A stretch of DNA of 64,000 nt, from NCBI GenBank assembly GCA_963811805.1, contig CAWESU010000003.1:248001-312000 (forward strand), read 5' to 3'. Position 1 is the stretch's first letter; every line of letters starts with the position of its first letter. This document shows positions 45,101 through 54,129 of the stretch, piece after piece. The notes under the pieces are model-generated. The model was given only the letters and a program-made list of their open reading frames with translations. It was not told the origin of the DNA and ran no database searches. A program made the translations under genes and the position numbers. The DNA comes from DAHUXN01 sp963811805. GTDB taxonomy: Bacteria; Acidobacteriota; Terriglobia; Acidiferrales; UBA7541.

Positions 45101-45402
45101 AGTCGGTATATAAGGTGAACGAGGGGCGGCCCAACATCGTCGATTTGATCAAAACGGGGAAGGTCGACCTGATCATCAATACGCCGCTCGGGCGGGAATC
45201 GTTCTACGACGAGAAATCGATCCGGCGGGCGGCGGTGCGTTACATGATGCCGTGCATCACCACGATTTCCGCGGCGATCGCGGCCGCGCGGGGGATTCGC
45301 GCGATGTCGGAGGGCGCCGGCAACGTGGCGGCGCTACAAGACCTCCACGCAACCAAGCCGAAAGCGGCCGCGCCAAGCCAGCGAGTGACATCGGCTAACT
45401 AA
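42121..45402 (+). CDS. carB: Carbamoyl-phosphate synthase large subunit
   Basis: 1093 residues from ATG 42121, overlapping the carA stop by four bases. Uses ammonia, bicarbonate and two ATP to make carbamoyl phosphate. Both ATP-grasp halves are visible, each starting with a nucleotide fold (IMIIGSGPIVIGQACEFDYSG and KIVILGSGPNRIGQGIEFDY), as is the C-terminal MGS-like regulatory domain (FISVNDHDKRHLVSLATDL). Length fits the family. Frames extending upstream into carA are not coding. Confidence 0.97.
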   Translation: MSKRTDIKKIMIIGSGPIVIGQACEFDYSGTQACKALRDEGYEVVLVNSNPATIMTDPEIAERTYIEPLTKEYLELIIARERPDALLPTVGGQTGLNTAVELAEAGILEKYGVKLIGASMRSIRVAEDRLQFKDACQRVGLEVPASAVVKDIPTAVKLADELGYPVVIRPSFTLGGTGGSIAYNREEFSEAISRALDASPVHEALIEESVLGWKEFELEVMRDCRDNFVVICSIENFDPMGIHTGDSITVAPAQTLTDKEYQRMRDAAAMVIREVGVETGGSNIQFAIDPQTGRMVVIEMNPRVSRSSALASKATGFPIAKIAAKLAVGMTLDEIPNDITKKTPSSFEPTIDYVVAKIPKWQFEKFPGADTTLTTQMKSVGEVMAIGRTFAEALGKGVRSLEPHSPWRAPTEIVDAVLREKLHTPGPDRIHWLFTALRRGMAVDEIYALTKIDEWFLRQMEKAVAVEKGVAATKIGDISAEMLKVAKRSGMSDEQLAQTWGTTTGAVREARAKHGVRPVFKRVDTCAAEFESFTPYMYSTYEEEDEADTSKKRKIVILGSGPNRIGQGIEFDYCCCHAAFALKEDGYETVMVNCNPETVSTDYDTADRLYFEPLTLEDVLSVIEREKPEGVIVQFGGQTPLNLALDLKRNGAPIIGTAPESIDLAEDRRRFGKLLDELKIPQPRNGTALTPEEAVNVAKTIGLPVLVRPSYVLGGRAMVIAYDLKTVEEYAAQAARLGSGSSAERPILVDQFLEEAVEVDVDALADGTDVVIAGIMEHIEEAGIHSGDSSCVLPSVTLKPDVLARIREYTAKLAKALRVVGLMNVQYAIQRDTVYVLEVNPRASRTVPYVSKATGVPLAKVAARLMTGRKLREMNLAVADFNGVAELRSKEYYSVKSPVFPFSKFRGVDTILGPEMRSTGEVMGISPNFGLAFAKAQLAAGQRLPRKGTVFISVNDHDKRHLVSLATDLAVAGLTLIATRGTAATLRAAGMEVQSVYKVNEGRPNIVDLIKTGKVDLIINTPLGRESFYDEKSIRRAAVRYMMPCITTISAAIAAARGIRAMSEGAGNVAALQDLHATKPKAAAPSQRVTSAN

Positions 45403-45474
45403 CGGGCGGTTGCCAAGCAGGCGCCGCGAAATACTATCGCCCTCGTAGATTCTATTCTGGTAAAATCCCGTTTC

Positions 45475-46371
45475 ATGAAGCTCCGCGGTATTTTCCCGCC
45501 CCTGACGACGCCGTTTTCGGATGACGGTGACATCGACCTGAAGCGTCTGCGCAAGAATATCGAGCGCTACAACCAGACCAAGCTGTCGGGCTACGTCATG
45601 AACGGGTCAACGGGCGAGTCGGTCTTGCTCAGCTGGGATGAGATCGAAAAGCTGTGGGCCGCGGCGCGCGACGCAGCCGATTCGGACAAAGTGATGATTG
45701 CGGGGACCGGGTCGGAGTCGACAGCGGAGACGATTCGGAATACGAAACGCGCGGCGGCTCTGGGATTTCACGCGGCCCTTGTGAGAACGCCGAGCTATTA
45801 CAAGCCGTTCATGACATTCGAGGCGGAAACGACGCATTTCTTCCGCGTGGCGGACGCTTCACCGATTCCAGTGCTCATCTATTCCGTGCCGATTTTTACG
45901 AATTACACGGTGGAGGCGCCGCTGGTGGCAAAACTGTCCACGCATCCGAACATTGTGGGCATCAAAGAAAGCTCCGGAAACGTGCAAAGAATGAAAGATA
46001 TCGTTGCGGGCACGCCGAAGGGATTCAACGCCATGACGGGGTCGGCACTGACGCTGAGCGAAGCTCTGGATGCCGGCGCGGTGGGCGCGATTCTGGCGAT
46101 TGCGTGCGTGGTGCCGGATGCATGCGTGGATTTGTATGAGGCTTCGCGGCGCGGCGAAACAGAGCGTGTGGAGCAGATCAAGAAGCAGGCGATTGCGCCG
46201 GCTGCGGCGTTGACCACCCAGTTCGGAATCGCCGGCATCAAATGGGCGATGGACCGCCTTGGGTATTATGGCGGAGCGCCGCGCGCGCCGCTGCTGCCCG
46301 TGAACGAAAGCGCGAAAGTGGAACTGGACACGATTCTGGCGAGCTTGAGGCCCACCGCGGTTGTAAGTTAG
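45475..46371 (+). CDS. DapA/NAL-superfamily aldolase or synthase
   Basis: 298 residues, (beta/alpha)8 Schiff-base enzyme related to 4-hydroxy-tetrahydrodipicolinate synthase. The lysine is in GIKESSGN, the active-site tyrosine in LIYSVPIFT, and the NGSTGES motif replaces GTTGES. In true DapA the tyrosine segment contains an arginine (VPSRT type) that binds the substrate carboxylate; here that position is not arginine. It may therefore be a sugar-acid aldolase or another member rather than the lysine-pathway enzyme. Its own promoter region (72 bases) separates it from carB. Confidence 0.85.
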   Translation: MKLRGIFPPLTTPFSDDGDIDLKRLRKNIERYNQTKLSGYVMNGSTGESVLLSWDEIEKLWAAARDAADSDKVMIAGTGSESTAETIRNTKRAAALGFHAALVRTPSYYKPFMTFEAETTHFFRVADASPIPVLIYSVPIFTNYTVEAPLVAKLSTHPNIVGIKESSGNVQRMKDIVAGTPKGFNAMTGSALTLSEALDAGAVGAILAIACVVPDACVDLYEASRRGETERVEQIKKQAIAPAAALTTQFGIAGIKWAMDRLGYYGGAPRAPLLPVNESAKVELDTILASLRPTAVVS

Positions 46372-46472
46372 CCCTTCGCATTAGCGGACACCACGTTACT
46401 CATTCACCTGACCGCGATGCTCTGCCACGGCAGTTGCTGCAACGGAATGCGGCGTGTATCATCACATCTTCC

Positions 46473-48083
46473 ATGGAGTCCGACTGTCTCCGTTTCTCCG
46501 AAATTCCTCAGACGACAAAGCTATTTGCTTCCTACACTGAAGATTTTGACAAAGTGAAAAGCTTCTACGGCCACGCACCGGATGAGGCCGGAGTGCGCGC
46601 AGCAGCGAAAGATGTGCGCCTGGATCCGGGCACGCGAAGCGCCGTGGCGGAAGTGTTACGCGCGCAGAACCGCGCGATGGGCTCGGATGGCGCGGTCGAG
46701 AAAAATATCGACCGGCTTGCCAGTGGCGCTGCGGCGATCGTGACGGGACAGCAGGTGAGTCTGTTCAGCGGGCCGGCATACAGCATTTACAAGGCGCTGG
46801 ATGCGATTCGGTGGGCGAAGAAGCTGACGCGGTCGGGCGTCGATGCCGTGCCGATTTTCTGGATGGCGACGGAAGATCACGACCTCGCCGAGGCGAACCA
46901 GGCCTTTTTCGGCGAACGATACGGAATTGCGCGGCTCGAATTGCCTTTGCCAGAAGAAGTTGCCGGGGGGAGCGTTGGGCGGATTTCGCTGGGCGATTCG
47001 GTCGATGCGGTGGTGGAGCATGCGGGAGAGCTTTTACAGGGTGCGGAGAAGAAAGAGATCGCGGAAGCGCTGAAGGCGTCATACCGGCGGGAAGAAACAT
47101 TCGGTTCGGCGTTGGGCAAATTGCTGGCGCGCCTGCTGAAGGGACGTGGATTGATCCTGCTGGATCCCCTCGATAAGCGGCTGCACGAGCTAACGCGGCC
47201 GATCTATCGAAAAGCGGCGGAGGACGCGGGGCAGATCAACGAGGAACTCTTGGCGCGAGGCAAGGAGTTGGGGCGCAAGGGTTTTCACGCGCAGGTGAAG
47301 GTGACGCAGCAATCGACGCTTTTGTTTTTGGACGTGACAGGCAAGCGCGAGCCGGTTCGGCGAAAGAACGGCGAGTTTATCGTGGGGAGTGTGCGGCTGA
47401 GCGCGAGCGAGCTGCTGCGGAAAATCGACGAAGAGCCAGAGACACTGACGGCAAGCGTGTTGCTGCGGCCGGTGCTGCAGGATTCGATTTTGCCGACGGC
47501 AGCGTATATCGGCGGGCCGGCCGAGGTCGCGTATATGGCACAAGCGCAGCTGGTTTACCGGCGAGTGCTGGGGCGCATGCCCGCGATTCTGCCGCGGGCG
47601 AGCTTCACGCTGATCGAGCCGGAAGTCTCGCGCATGCTCAAGAAATATCATTTGACCGTTCCTGAAGTGCTCCGCGGACGGCAACAGCTGCGAAGAAAGA
47701 TGGAAGTGCAGTATCTTCCGCGCGGGCTTGCGGCGCGATTTGCGCGCGACGACAAGGCCTTGCGCAAAATACTCGCGGGTTACAACAAGCCGCTAGGGGC
47801 AGTGGACAAAACGCTGATTGGGGCGCGCGAGACGGTGGAGCGGAAGATGCTGTACCAATTCACGAAGCTTCGCGGAAAAGCGGGCCGGACGGAGAACTTC
47901 CGCACCGCAGTGCTCGACCGGCACGAGGCCGAAATTATCAGCGCGCTTTATCCGCATCACGGATTGCAGGAGCGCACGCTGTGCCTGCTGGCGTTTCTGG
48001 CGCGGCAGGGAATGGAGCTGCTGGACCGGCTGGAATCGGCGATGGGCGAGCCGTGCCAGGGGCATCGGCTGTTGATGCTGTGA
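46473..48083 (+). CDS. bshC: Putative cysteine ligase BshC, bacillithiol biosynthesis
   Basis: 536 residues from the ATG at 46473; the frame extends upstream over the previous gene without meaning. BshC is thought to add cysteine to glucosaminyl-malate in the last step of bacillithiol synthesis. Recognisable segments are AAIVTGQQVSLFSGPAYSIYKALDAI, FWMATEDHDLAEANQAFF and ILPTAAYIGGPAEVAYMAQ, all standard for the family, plus a C-terminal coiled coil. BshA and BshB are not in the window. Confidence 0.93.
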   Translation: MESDCLRFSEIPQTTKLFASYTEDFDKVKSFYGHAPDEAGVRAAAKDVRLDPGTRSAVAEVLRAQNRAMGSDGAVEKNIDRLASGAAAIVTGQQVSLFSGPAYSIYKALDAIRWAKKLTRSGVDAVPIFWMATEDHDLAEANQAFFGERYGIARLELPLPEEVAGGSVGRISLGDSVDAVVEHAGELLQGAEKKEIAEALKASYRREETFGSALGKLLARLLKGRGLILLDPLDKRLHELTRPIYRKAAEDAGQINEELLARGKELGRKGFHAQVKVTQQSTLLFLDVTGKREPVRRKNGEFIVGSVRLSASELLRKIDEEPETLTASVLLRPVLQDSILPTAAYIGGPAEVAYMAQAQLVYRRVLGRMPAILPRASFTLIEPEVSRMLKKYHLTVPEVLRGRQQLRRKMEVQYLPRGLAARFARDDKALRKILAGYNKPLGAVDKTLIGARETVERKMLYQFTKLRGKAGRTENFRTAVLDRHEAEIISALYPHHGLQERTLCLLAFLARQGMELLDRLESAMGEPCQGHRLLML

Positions 48084-48186
48084 GTGCGCCAGGCCGATAC
48101 GGCAGAGTCTGCCGCGTGCTAAAATTGCGACGTTTCGGCGATGAGTGCCAAATGTCTAGAGTTGGTCGTTTGCGAGGAGACGTTTT

Positions 48187-49203
48187 ATGAAGTTCGCACC
48201 CGGAAAACTGAAAGGGTTGGAAAAGGTTTCGACTGCAGCCGGCGTGATCGCCGCGGCGGCGATGGACCAGCGCGGCTCGTTGCGGAAGGCGATTGCCAAG
48301 GACAAGGGAATCGACCCGCACGCGGTAACGCCGGAGATGATGTCGGAGTTCAAGCAAGCGGTGGTGCGCGTGCTCACGCCGCATGCCAGTGCGATTTTGC
48401 TGGACCCGGAATATGGCTTGCAGCCTTCGCGATGGCGGTCATCGAATGCCGGACTGCTGCTCGCTTACGAGAACAGCGGCTACGACAACACGCGGCCGGG
48501 GCGCCTGCCGGATTTGCTGGAGAATTGGTCAGTGCACAGACTGAAGGAAGCGGGCGCGGACTGCGTGAAGATCCTGCTGTACTACACGCCATTCGATGCG
48601 GCGCCAATCAACGACATCAAACACGCCTGGATGGAGCGCGTCGGCGCGGAGTGCGCGGGCGAAGATATACCGCTGTTCGCGGAATTCGTCGGATACGACG
48701 AAGGGATGGATGAAAAGGGAATCGACTACGCGCGCCGGAAGCCCGATGTTGTCACGCGGAGCATGGAAGAGTTTTCCAAGCCGCAGTACGGGATCGATGT
48801 GCTGAAGGTGGAAGTGCCGGTGAACATGGCGTACGTGGCGGGCACGCGGTCGTGCAAGGGCGAGTCCGCGTACACGAAAGAGCAGGCCATGGACCATTTC
48901 CGGCGCGCGGCGTCGACGGCGAAGAAGCCGTTCATTTATTTGTCCGCCGGCGTGAGCAATGACGTGTTTATCGAAACGCTGGAATTGGCCAGTCAGGCAG
49001 GCGTGAATTTCTCGGGCGTGCTGTGCGGGCGAGCGACGTGGAAAGACGGCATACCGATTTACGCGAAGCAGGGGTTAAGCGCGTTTCAGGATTGGCTGGC
49101 GGATCAAGGCGTGAAAAACATTCAGAACGTGAATCGCGCTTTGCGGGCCGCCAAACCATGGTTTGGATTTTACGGCGCAGCCGCGGCGTCGGAGCTTGGT
49201 TGA
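48187..49203 (+). CDS. lacD: Tagatose 1,6-bisphosphate aldolase family (LacD-like)
   Basis: 338 residues from the ATG at 48187 (GAGGAG seven bases upstream). LacD-type enzymes cleave ketohexose bisphosphates to dihydroxyacetone phosphate and glyceraldehyde 3-phosphate. The pattern AAAMDQRGSLRKA, DPEYGLQPS, CVKILLYYTPFD and VLKVEVPVNM (probable Schiff-base Lys) matches class I LacD aldolases. The in vivo substrate may be fructose or another bisphosphate. It ends 10 bases before the YjbQ gene. Confidence 0.88.
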   Translation: MKFAPGKLKGLEKVSTAAGVIAAAAMDQRGSLRKAIAKDKGIDPHAVTPEMMSEFKQAVVRVLTPHASAILLDPEYGLQPSRWRSSNAGLLLAYENSGYDNTRPGRLPDLLENWSVHRLKEAGADCVKILLYYTPFDAAPINDIKHAWMERVGAECAGEDIPLFAEFVGYDEGMDEKGIDYARRKPDVVTRSMEEFSKPQYGIDVLKVEVPVNMAYVAGTRSCKGESAYTKEQAMDHFRRAASTAKKPFIYLSAGVSNDVFIETLELASQAGVNFSGVLCGRATWKDGIPIYAKQGLSAFQDWLADQGVKNIQNVNRALRAAKPWFGFYGAAAASELG

Positions 49204-49213
49204 GCAGGGCGGA

Positions 49214-49660
49214 ATGAAACACGAGCCGGATTCGGAGAAGGAACCGCGGAGGCTCACGCGGACGATTGAAGTACAAACGGCGCAGCACACGCAGATGAAG
49301 AAAATAACTGACGAAGTGGAAAAGGCGGTGGCCGACTCGGGATGCAAGAACGGCGTTTGTTACGTGTACGTGCCGCACACGACAGCGGGCGTGATGATCA
49401 ACGAGGGCGACGACCCGGAAGTGGCGCTGGATATTGAAGCGACGCTGGACAGGCTGGTGCCGCAGTCGCGGACGTATCGTCACGCCGAGGGCAACGCGGA
49501 CTCACACATCAAGGCGGTGCTGGCAGGGAGCACGGTGACGGTGTTCATCGAAAACGGCAGACTGGCGCTGGGAAGATGGCAGGCGATTTTCTTCTGCGAG
49601 TTCGACGGGCCGCGGCGGCGCGAGGCGCGCGTCAAGATTGTCCCGGACGTAGCGATATGA
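49214..49660 (+). CDS. YjbQ/UPF0047 family protein (secondary thiamine-phosphate synthase-like)
   Basis: 148 residues from the ATG at 49214 (AGGGCGGA upstream). The family core YVPHTTAGVMINEGDDPEV, NADSHIKAVLAG and GRWQAIFFCEFDGPR is clear. Some members can weakly replace thiamine-phosphate synthase, but the true role is unknown. The stop codon overlaps the hemW start as ATGA. Confidence 0.92.
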   Translation: MKHEPDSEKEPRRLTRTIEVQTAQHTQMKKITDEVEKAVADSGCKNGVCYVYVPHTTAGVMINEGDDPEVALDIEATLDRLVPQSRTYRHAEGNADSHIKAVLAGSTVTVFIENGRLALGRWQAIFFCEFDGPRRREARVKIVPDVAI

Positions 49661-50799
49661 ACATGTCGAAGACGATTGGCGTGTACGTGCAGGTGCCGTT
49701 CTGCCAGACCAAGTGCACGTACTGCAATTTCCACACGGGAGTGTTCTCGCGGAGCTTATACGCGCCGTACGTCGAAGCGGTTTGCCGGGAAATTCGCGAG
49801 TGCAGAGCGGTACGCGATGCGCGCGTCGATACGGTTTACATCGGCGGAGGGACGCCGAGTTTGTTGGAGCCCTTGGATTTGGCGCGGATTTTGGCGGCGA
49901 TACGCGAAAGCAGCGGCGCAGGATGGGAAGAAGTAACGCTGGAGGCGGACCCGGAGACGATTACGGCGGAGAAAGCGTCTGCGTGGCGAAGCGCGGGCGT
50001 GAACCGCATCAGCATGGGCGTGCAGTCGTTTGATGATAAGGAACTGCGCGCGGCGGGAAGAATGCATCGGCGCGAAAACGCGTATCGGGCGATTGGCTTC
50101 TTGCGCGGCGCCGGCTTCAATAATGTGAGCATGGATTTGATTGCCGGGCTGGCTCATCAAACGCGGCAGAGCTGGGAGCGGTCGGTGGACGAATTGATCG
50201 CGCTCCGCCCGGAGCATGTTTCCATATATTTGCTGGAAGTCGATGAAGACAGCCGGCTGGGAAAGGAAATTCTGAAGGGCGGGGAAAAGTACAGCGCTGC
50301 GGAAGTTCCGAGCGACGATCAAATGGCGGGTTTTTATGAGCGCGCGTGCGAGACGCTGGCGCTGGCCGGCTATGGGCATTATGAAATTTCGAATTGGGCG
50401 CTGCCAGGGCGTGCGTCGAAGCACAATTTGAAATACTGGAGACGCGAGGCGTATCTGGGATTTGGCGCGGGCGCGCATTCTTTTGATGGCGTGAAACGCT
50501 GGTCGAACGTGCACGATCCCGCAGCGTATACTGCGGCGATTCAGGCTGGCCGCGCGGCGATCGAGCAAGAGGAAGCGGTGACTCCGGCGCAGGCGCTCGA
50601 TGAAGAATTCTTTCTGGGGCTGCGCGAGTTGGCGGGAATCGACCTAGCGCGCATCGAGCGGCAATACAGCGCAAATATGGACGCGCGCGTCGCAAGACTG
50701 ATAAGCAGCGGCCTGCTGGAACGTGATGGCGACCGGATTCGACTGAACGCGGAGAAACTGACCATCTCGAACGAAGCGTTCGTGGAATTAATCGGCTAA
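49657..50799 (+). CDS. hemW: Radical SAM heme chaperone HemW
   Basis: 380 residues from ATG 49657, overlapping the previous stop. The radical SAM cluster is CQTKCTYC. HNLKYW and GAGAHSF, typical of HemW, are present, and the extra cysteine that distinguishes HemN (coproporphyrinogen dehydrogenase) after CxxxCxxC is not seen. HemW carries heme to membrane or cytochrome targets. GGGTPS follows the SAM-binding strand. Confidence 0.9.
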   Translation: MNMSKTIGVYVQVPFCQTKCTYCNFHTGVFSRSLYAPYVEAVCREIRECRAVRDARVDTVYIGGGTPSLLEPLDLARILAAIRESSGAGWEEVTLEADPETITAEKASAWRSAGVNRISMGVQSFDDKELRAAGRMHRRENAYRAIGFLRGAGFNNVSMDLIAGLAHQTRQSWERSVDELIALRPEHVSIYLLEVDEDSRLGKEILKGGEKYSAAEVPSDDQMAGFYERACETLALAGYGHYEISNWALPGRASKHNLKYWRREAYLGFGAGAHSFDGVKRWSNVHDPAAYTAAIQAGRAAIEQEEAVTPAQALDEEFFLGLRELAGIDLARIERQYSANMDARVARLISSGLLERDGDRIRLNAEKLTISNEAFVELIG

Positions 50800-50815
50800 G
50801 GAAGCAGAGGAGCGA

Positions 50816-51901
50816 ATGTACGAGGCGAATAGCGGGAACGGCCAGGGTAGTGACGTGTTCGTCGACTTGCGCAGCGATACGGTGACGCGCCCCACGGCGG
50901 CGATGCGCCGCGCGATGGCCGAAGCAGAAGTCGGCGACGATGTTTACGGCGAAGACCCCACGGTGAACAAGCTGCAAGCGCGCGCCGCGGAGATTTTCGG
51001 CCGCGAAGCGGCGCTGTTTGTGCCCAGCGGCTCGATGGGAAATCTGATCGCGATCAAGACGTGGACGCGGCCAGGGCTGGAAGTGATCTGCGAGCAGCGC
51101 GCGCATGTGAATCAGTATGAGCTGGCGTCGATGTCCGCGCTGGCCGGCTGCTTTCCGCGGCCGGCGTTCGCGGAGGACGGGATTTTGACGTGGCCGCTGG
51201 TCGAGTCGCTGATTCGCGCGAAGAGCCCGAACTATTCGCAAACCGGACTGGTCACGCTGGAAAATACGCACAACATGGCCGGCGGGACGATTTATCCGAC
51301 GGCGGTTGCCGAGGAGATTTGCGACCGCGCGCACGAAGCCGATTTGCCCGTGCACCTGGATGGCGCGCGAATTTTCAACGCGTCGGTGGCGCTCGGAAAA
51401 AGCGTGAACGATCTCACGCGGAAGTTCGATTCGGTGATGTTTTGCCTGTCGAAAGGGTTGGGCGCGCCGGTGGGATCGATGGTGGTGGGCTCGCGCGAAT
51501 TTATCGAGAAGGCGTTCGTTCATCGAAAGATGCTGGGCGGCGGGATGCGGCAAGTGGGCGTGCTGGCAGCCGCGGGGCTGATTGCCCTCGAAGAGACGCC
51601 AAAGATTTTGCATCGCGATCATGAGAACGCAAAATTCCTGGCGGAAGGGCTCGCGAAAATACCGGGAATATCTATCGACCCCAAGAAAGTGGTCACGAAC
51701 ATTCTTATTTTCGACGTGCGGCAAACGGGCAAGACCGGCGCGCAAATTTCCGCGGATTTGAAGAAGCGCGATATTCTGGCGAATGCGACCGATAAGTATC
51801 TGGTGCGTATGGTGACGCATTATGATGTGGACCGCGCGAAAATCGAGCGCGCAATTGCGGCGCTCAGTGAAATTTGCGCGGCAGAGCGGGCCCACGCTTG
51901 A
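50816..51901 (+). CDS. ltaE: Low-specificity L-threonine aldolase family
   Basis: 361 residues from the ATG at 50816 (GAGGAG seven bases before). PLP enzyme cleaving threonine or allo-threonine to glycine and acetaldehyde. Signatures are DLRSDTVTRPTAAMRRAMAEAEVGDDVYGEDPTVN, VHLDGARIFN and the PLP-lysine in FCLSKGLGAPVGS. Standard length. Confidence 0.93.
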   Translation: MYEANSGNGQGSDVFVDLRSDTVTRPTAAMRRAMAEAEVGDDVYGEDPTVNKLQARAAEIFGREAALFVPSGSMGNLIAIKTWTRPGLEVICEQRAHVNQYELASMSALAGCFPRPAFAEDGILTWPLVESLIRAKSPNYSQTGLVTLENTHNMAGGTIYPTAVAEEICDRAHEADLPVHLDGARIFNASVALGKSVNDLTRKFDSVMFCLSKGLGAPVGSMVVGSREFIEKAFVHRKMLGGGMRQVGVLAAAGLIALEETPKILHRDHENAKFLAEGLAKIPGISIDPKKVVTNILIFDVRQTGKTGAQISADLKKRDILANATDKYLVRMVTHYDVDRAKIERAIAALSEICAAERAHA

Positions 51902-51950
51902 AACCCAGCTCGATACGGCATTTCATCTATCGTTATCTCTGTGAGGATTT

Positions 51951-53117
51951 GTGGATCTATCGCTGACCGATGAACAGCAGCAGCTTCGGCGAACGGTGCG
52001 CGAATTTGCCGAAGGCGAAATAGCGCCGCACGTGATGGAGTGGGACGAGGCTTCGCAGTTTCCGCAAGAGATCATTCCGCAGCTTGGGCAGATGGGATTG
52101 CTCGGCGTCATCTTTCCGGAGAAATATGGTGGGGCGGGGCTCGGCTACCTGGAATACTCGATTGTCATCGAAGAGCTCTCGCGCGTGGACGGTTCTGTGG
52201 GCCTGATTGTCGCCGCGCACAATTCGCTGTGCTCGAACCACATTTATAAATTCGGGACGGAAGCGCAGAAGCAGAAATACCTGACCGCGCTCACGCAAGG
52301 GAAGAAGCTCGGCTGCTGGTCGTTGACCGAGCCGGGCGCAGGATCGGATGCGGGCGGAACGCGCACCGTAGCCGTGAAGAAAGACGGCGGCTGGGTGCTG
52401 AACGGGTCGAAAACCTTCACAACCAACGGCCATTACGCGGACGTCTGCGTGGGCATGGCCGTGACGGACGCGGCGAAGAAGCAGCACGGCATTTCCGCGT
52501 TCATTGTGGAGAAGGGCACGCCAGGATTTCGTCCGGGAAAAAAGGAAAATAAGATGGGAATGCGCGCGAGCGACACCTCGGAGGTGATTTTCAGCGACTG
52601 CCGCGTTCCCGGTGAAAATCTTCTCGGCGCGGAAGGCGAAGGGTTCATCAACAGCCTGCAAGTGCTGGACGGCGGGCGAATTTCCATTGCGGCGTTGGCA
52701 TTGGGCATGGCGCAGGGCGCATATGAAGCGGCGGTGAAGTACGCCAAGCAGCGCAAACAATTTGGCAAAGCGATCAGCGAGTTCCAGGCCATCCAATTCA
52801 AGCTCGCGGACATGGCCACGGAGATTGAAGCGGCACGGCTGCTGGTGTGGGAAGCGGCGTATCTCGCAGACCGCTCGTTGCGCCCAGGAGGAAACGGCAT
52901 CCGCTTCACGCGCGAATCGAGCATGGCGAAGTTATTCGCGGCGGAGGTAGCCGTGCGCGTCGCCAGCGAGGCCGTGCAGATCTTCGGCGGTTATGGCTTC
53001 GTGAAGGATTATCCCGCGGAAAAATATTATCGCGACGTAAAGCTCTGCACCATCGGCGAGGGCACCAGCGAGATTCAACGGCTGGTGATCGCGCGGCAGC
53101 TTCTGGGAAAAGGCTAG
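51951..53117 (+). CDS. Acyl-CoA dehydrogenase
   Basis: 388 residues from GTG 51951 with GTGAGG upstream. FAD enzyme introducing a 2,3-double bond in acyl-CoA. Marks: CWSLTEPGAGSDAGGTRT, GGRISIAALALGMAQGAYEAAVKYAKQRKQFG and the C-terminal IFGGYGFVKDYPAEKYYRD...IGEGTSEIQR, where the Glu of GEGT is the expected catalytic base. Short-chain specificity is likely from family resemblance. Next to meaB, so branched-chain or propionate metabolism is possible. Confidence 0.94.
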   Translation: MDLSLTDEQQQLRRTVREFAEGEIAPHVMEWDEASQFPQEIIPQLGQMGLLGVIFPEKYGGAGLGYLEYSIVIEELSRVDGSVGLIVAAHNSLCSNHIYKFGTEAQKQKYLTALTQGKKLGCWSLTEPGAGSDAGGTRTVAVKKDGGWVLNGSKTFTTNGHYADVCVGMAVTDAAKKQHGISAFIVEKGTPGFRPGKKENKMGMRASDTSEVIFSDCRVPGENLLGAEGEGFINSLQVLDGGRISIAALALGMAQGAYEAAVKYAKQRKQFGKAISEFQAIQFKLADMATEIEAARLLVWEAAYLADRSLRPGGNGIRFTRESSMAKLFAAEVAVRVASEAVQIFGGYGFVKDYPAEKYYRDVKLCTIGEGTSEIQRLVIARQLLGKG

Positions 53118-53127
53118 CGCGACACCG

Positions 53128-54129
53128 ATGCCGGCAGCCTCCGTACCTCCCGCCATGCCCCCGACAACACCGGCGATCGAGCGATGGGCGGAGCAAGTGC
53201 GCGCCGGCGACGTGCGCGCGATCTCGCGGGCCATGACGGAAATCGAAAATCGGTCGCGTAATGCGGAGAGTCTGCTGCGGCTGCTCTTTCCGCATACCGG
53301 AAAGTCGTACTGCGTCGGCATCACGGGCGCGCCGGGAACAGGGAAGAGCACGCTGGTCGACCGCCTGGCGGCGCACTATCGCGCGCACCAGCAGACCGTT
53401 GGCGTGATTGCGGTTGACCCGTCGAGCCCGTTCACCGGCGGGGCAATCCTCGGCGACCGCATCCGCATGCAAGGGCACGCCTCGGACGGCGGAGTATTTA
53501 TCCGCTCGATGGCGACGCGCGGGTCCCTCGGCGGACTGTCGCAAGCGACGAGCGATGCCACGCTGCTGCTCGATGCGGCGGGAAAGAAATACGTGCTGGT
53601 GGAAACGGTCGGCGTCGGCCAGGGCGAGATCGAAATTGCGCGGCTCGCGGATTGCACGCTTGTGGTACTCGTTCCGGGCATGGGCGACGACGTGCAGAAC
53701 CTGAAGGCCGGGGTGATGGAAATCGCGGACATTTTTGTGCTGAACAAAGCAGACCGCGAGGGCGCGGAGCGTTTTGAGCAGCAATTGCGCGCTATTCTGC
53801 AGCTTTTGCTGGAGCGCGATGGATGGCGGCCGCCCATCGTGCTGACCGTGGCGACGCAGAATGAGGGCATCGACGAACTGGCGCGGCAGATCGAGCGTTT
53901 CAGAGAATATTTCGGAGAGAAGGCCAACCGCCGCGCAAAGGAAATCGCGTTGTGGAAAGAGCGGCTGGTTAATTTGCTGCGCGAACGGCTGGTCCATCGA
54001 GTGGTGGACGGGTTGGCCAGGGACGGAACGCTCGAACGCCTGGCCGCCGAAATCGCCGAGCGCCGGCGCGACCCGTATTCGGCCGTGAGCGACATTTTGC
54101 AGAAAGCGGGCTTGGGGAGCGGACATTGA
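53128..54129 (+). CDS. meaB: Methylmalonyl-CoA mutase-associated GTPase MeaB
   Basis: 333 residues. G3E-family GTPase that protects and reloads B12-dependent methylmalonyl-CoA mutase. Walker A is GAPGTGKST, switch regions lie in VDPSSPFTGGAILGDRIRM and VETVGVGQGE, and the base-recognition motif is LNKAD. No mutase gene is in the window. It lies 10 bases after the acyl-CoA dehydrogenase and overlaps the next gene as TTGA. Confidence 0.93.
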   Translation: MPAASVPPAMPPTTPAIERWAEQVRAGDVRAISRAMTEIENRSRNAESLLRLLFPHTGKSYCVGITGAPGTGKSTLVDRLAAHYRAHQQTVGVIAVDPSSPFTGGAILGDRIRMQGHASDGGVFIRSMATRGSLGGLSQATSDATLLLDAAGKKYVLVETVGVGQGEIEIARLADCTLVVLVPGMGDDVQNLKAGVMEIADIFVLNKADREGAERFEQQLRAILQLLLERDGWRPPIVLTVATQNEGIDELARQIERFREYFGEKANRRAKEIALWKERLVNLLRERLVHRVVDGLARDGTLERLAAEIAERRRDPYSAVSDILQKAGLGSGH

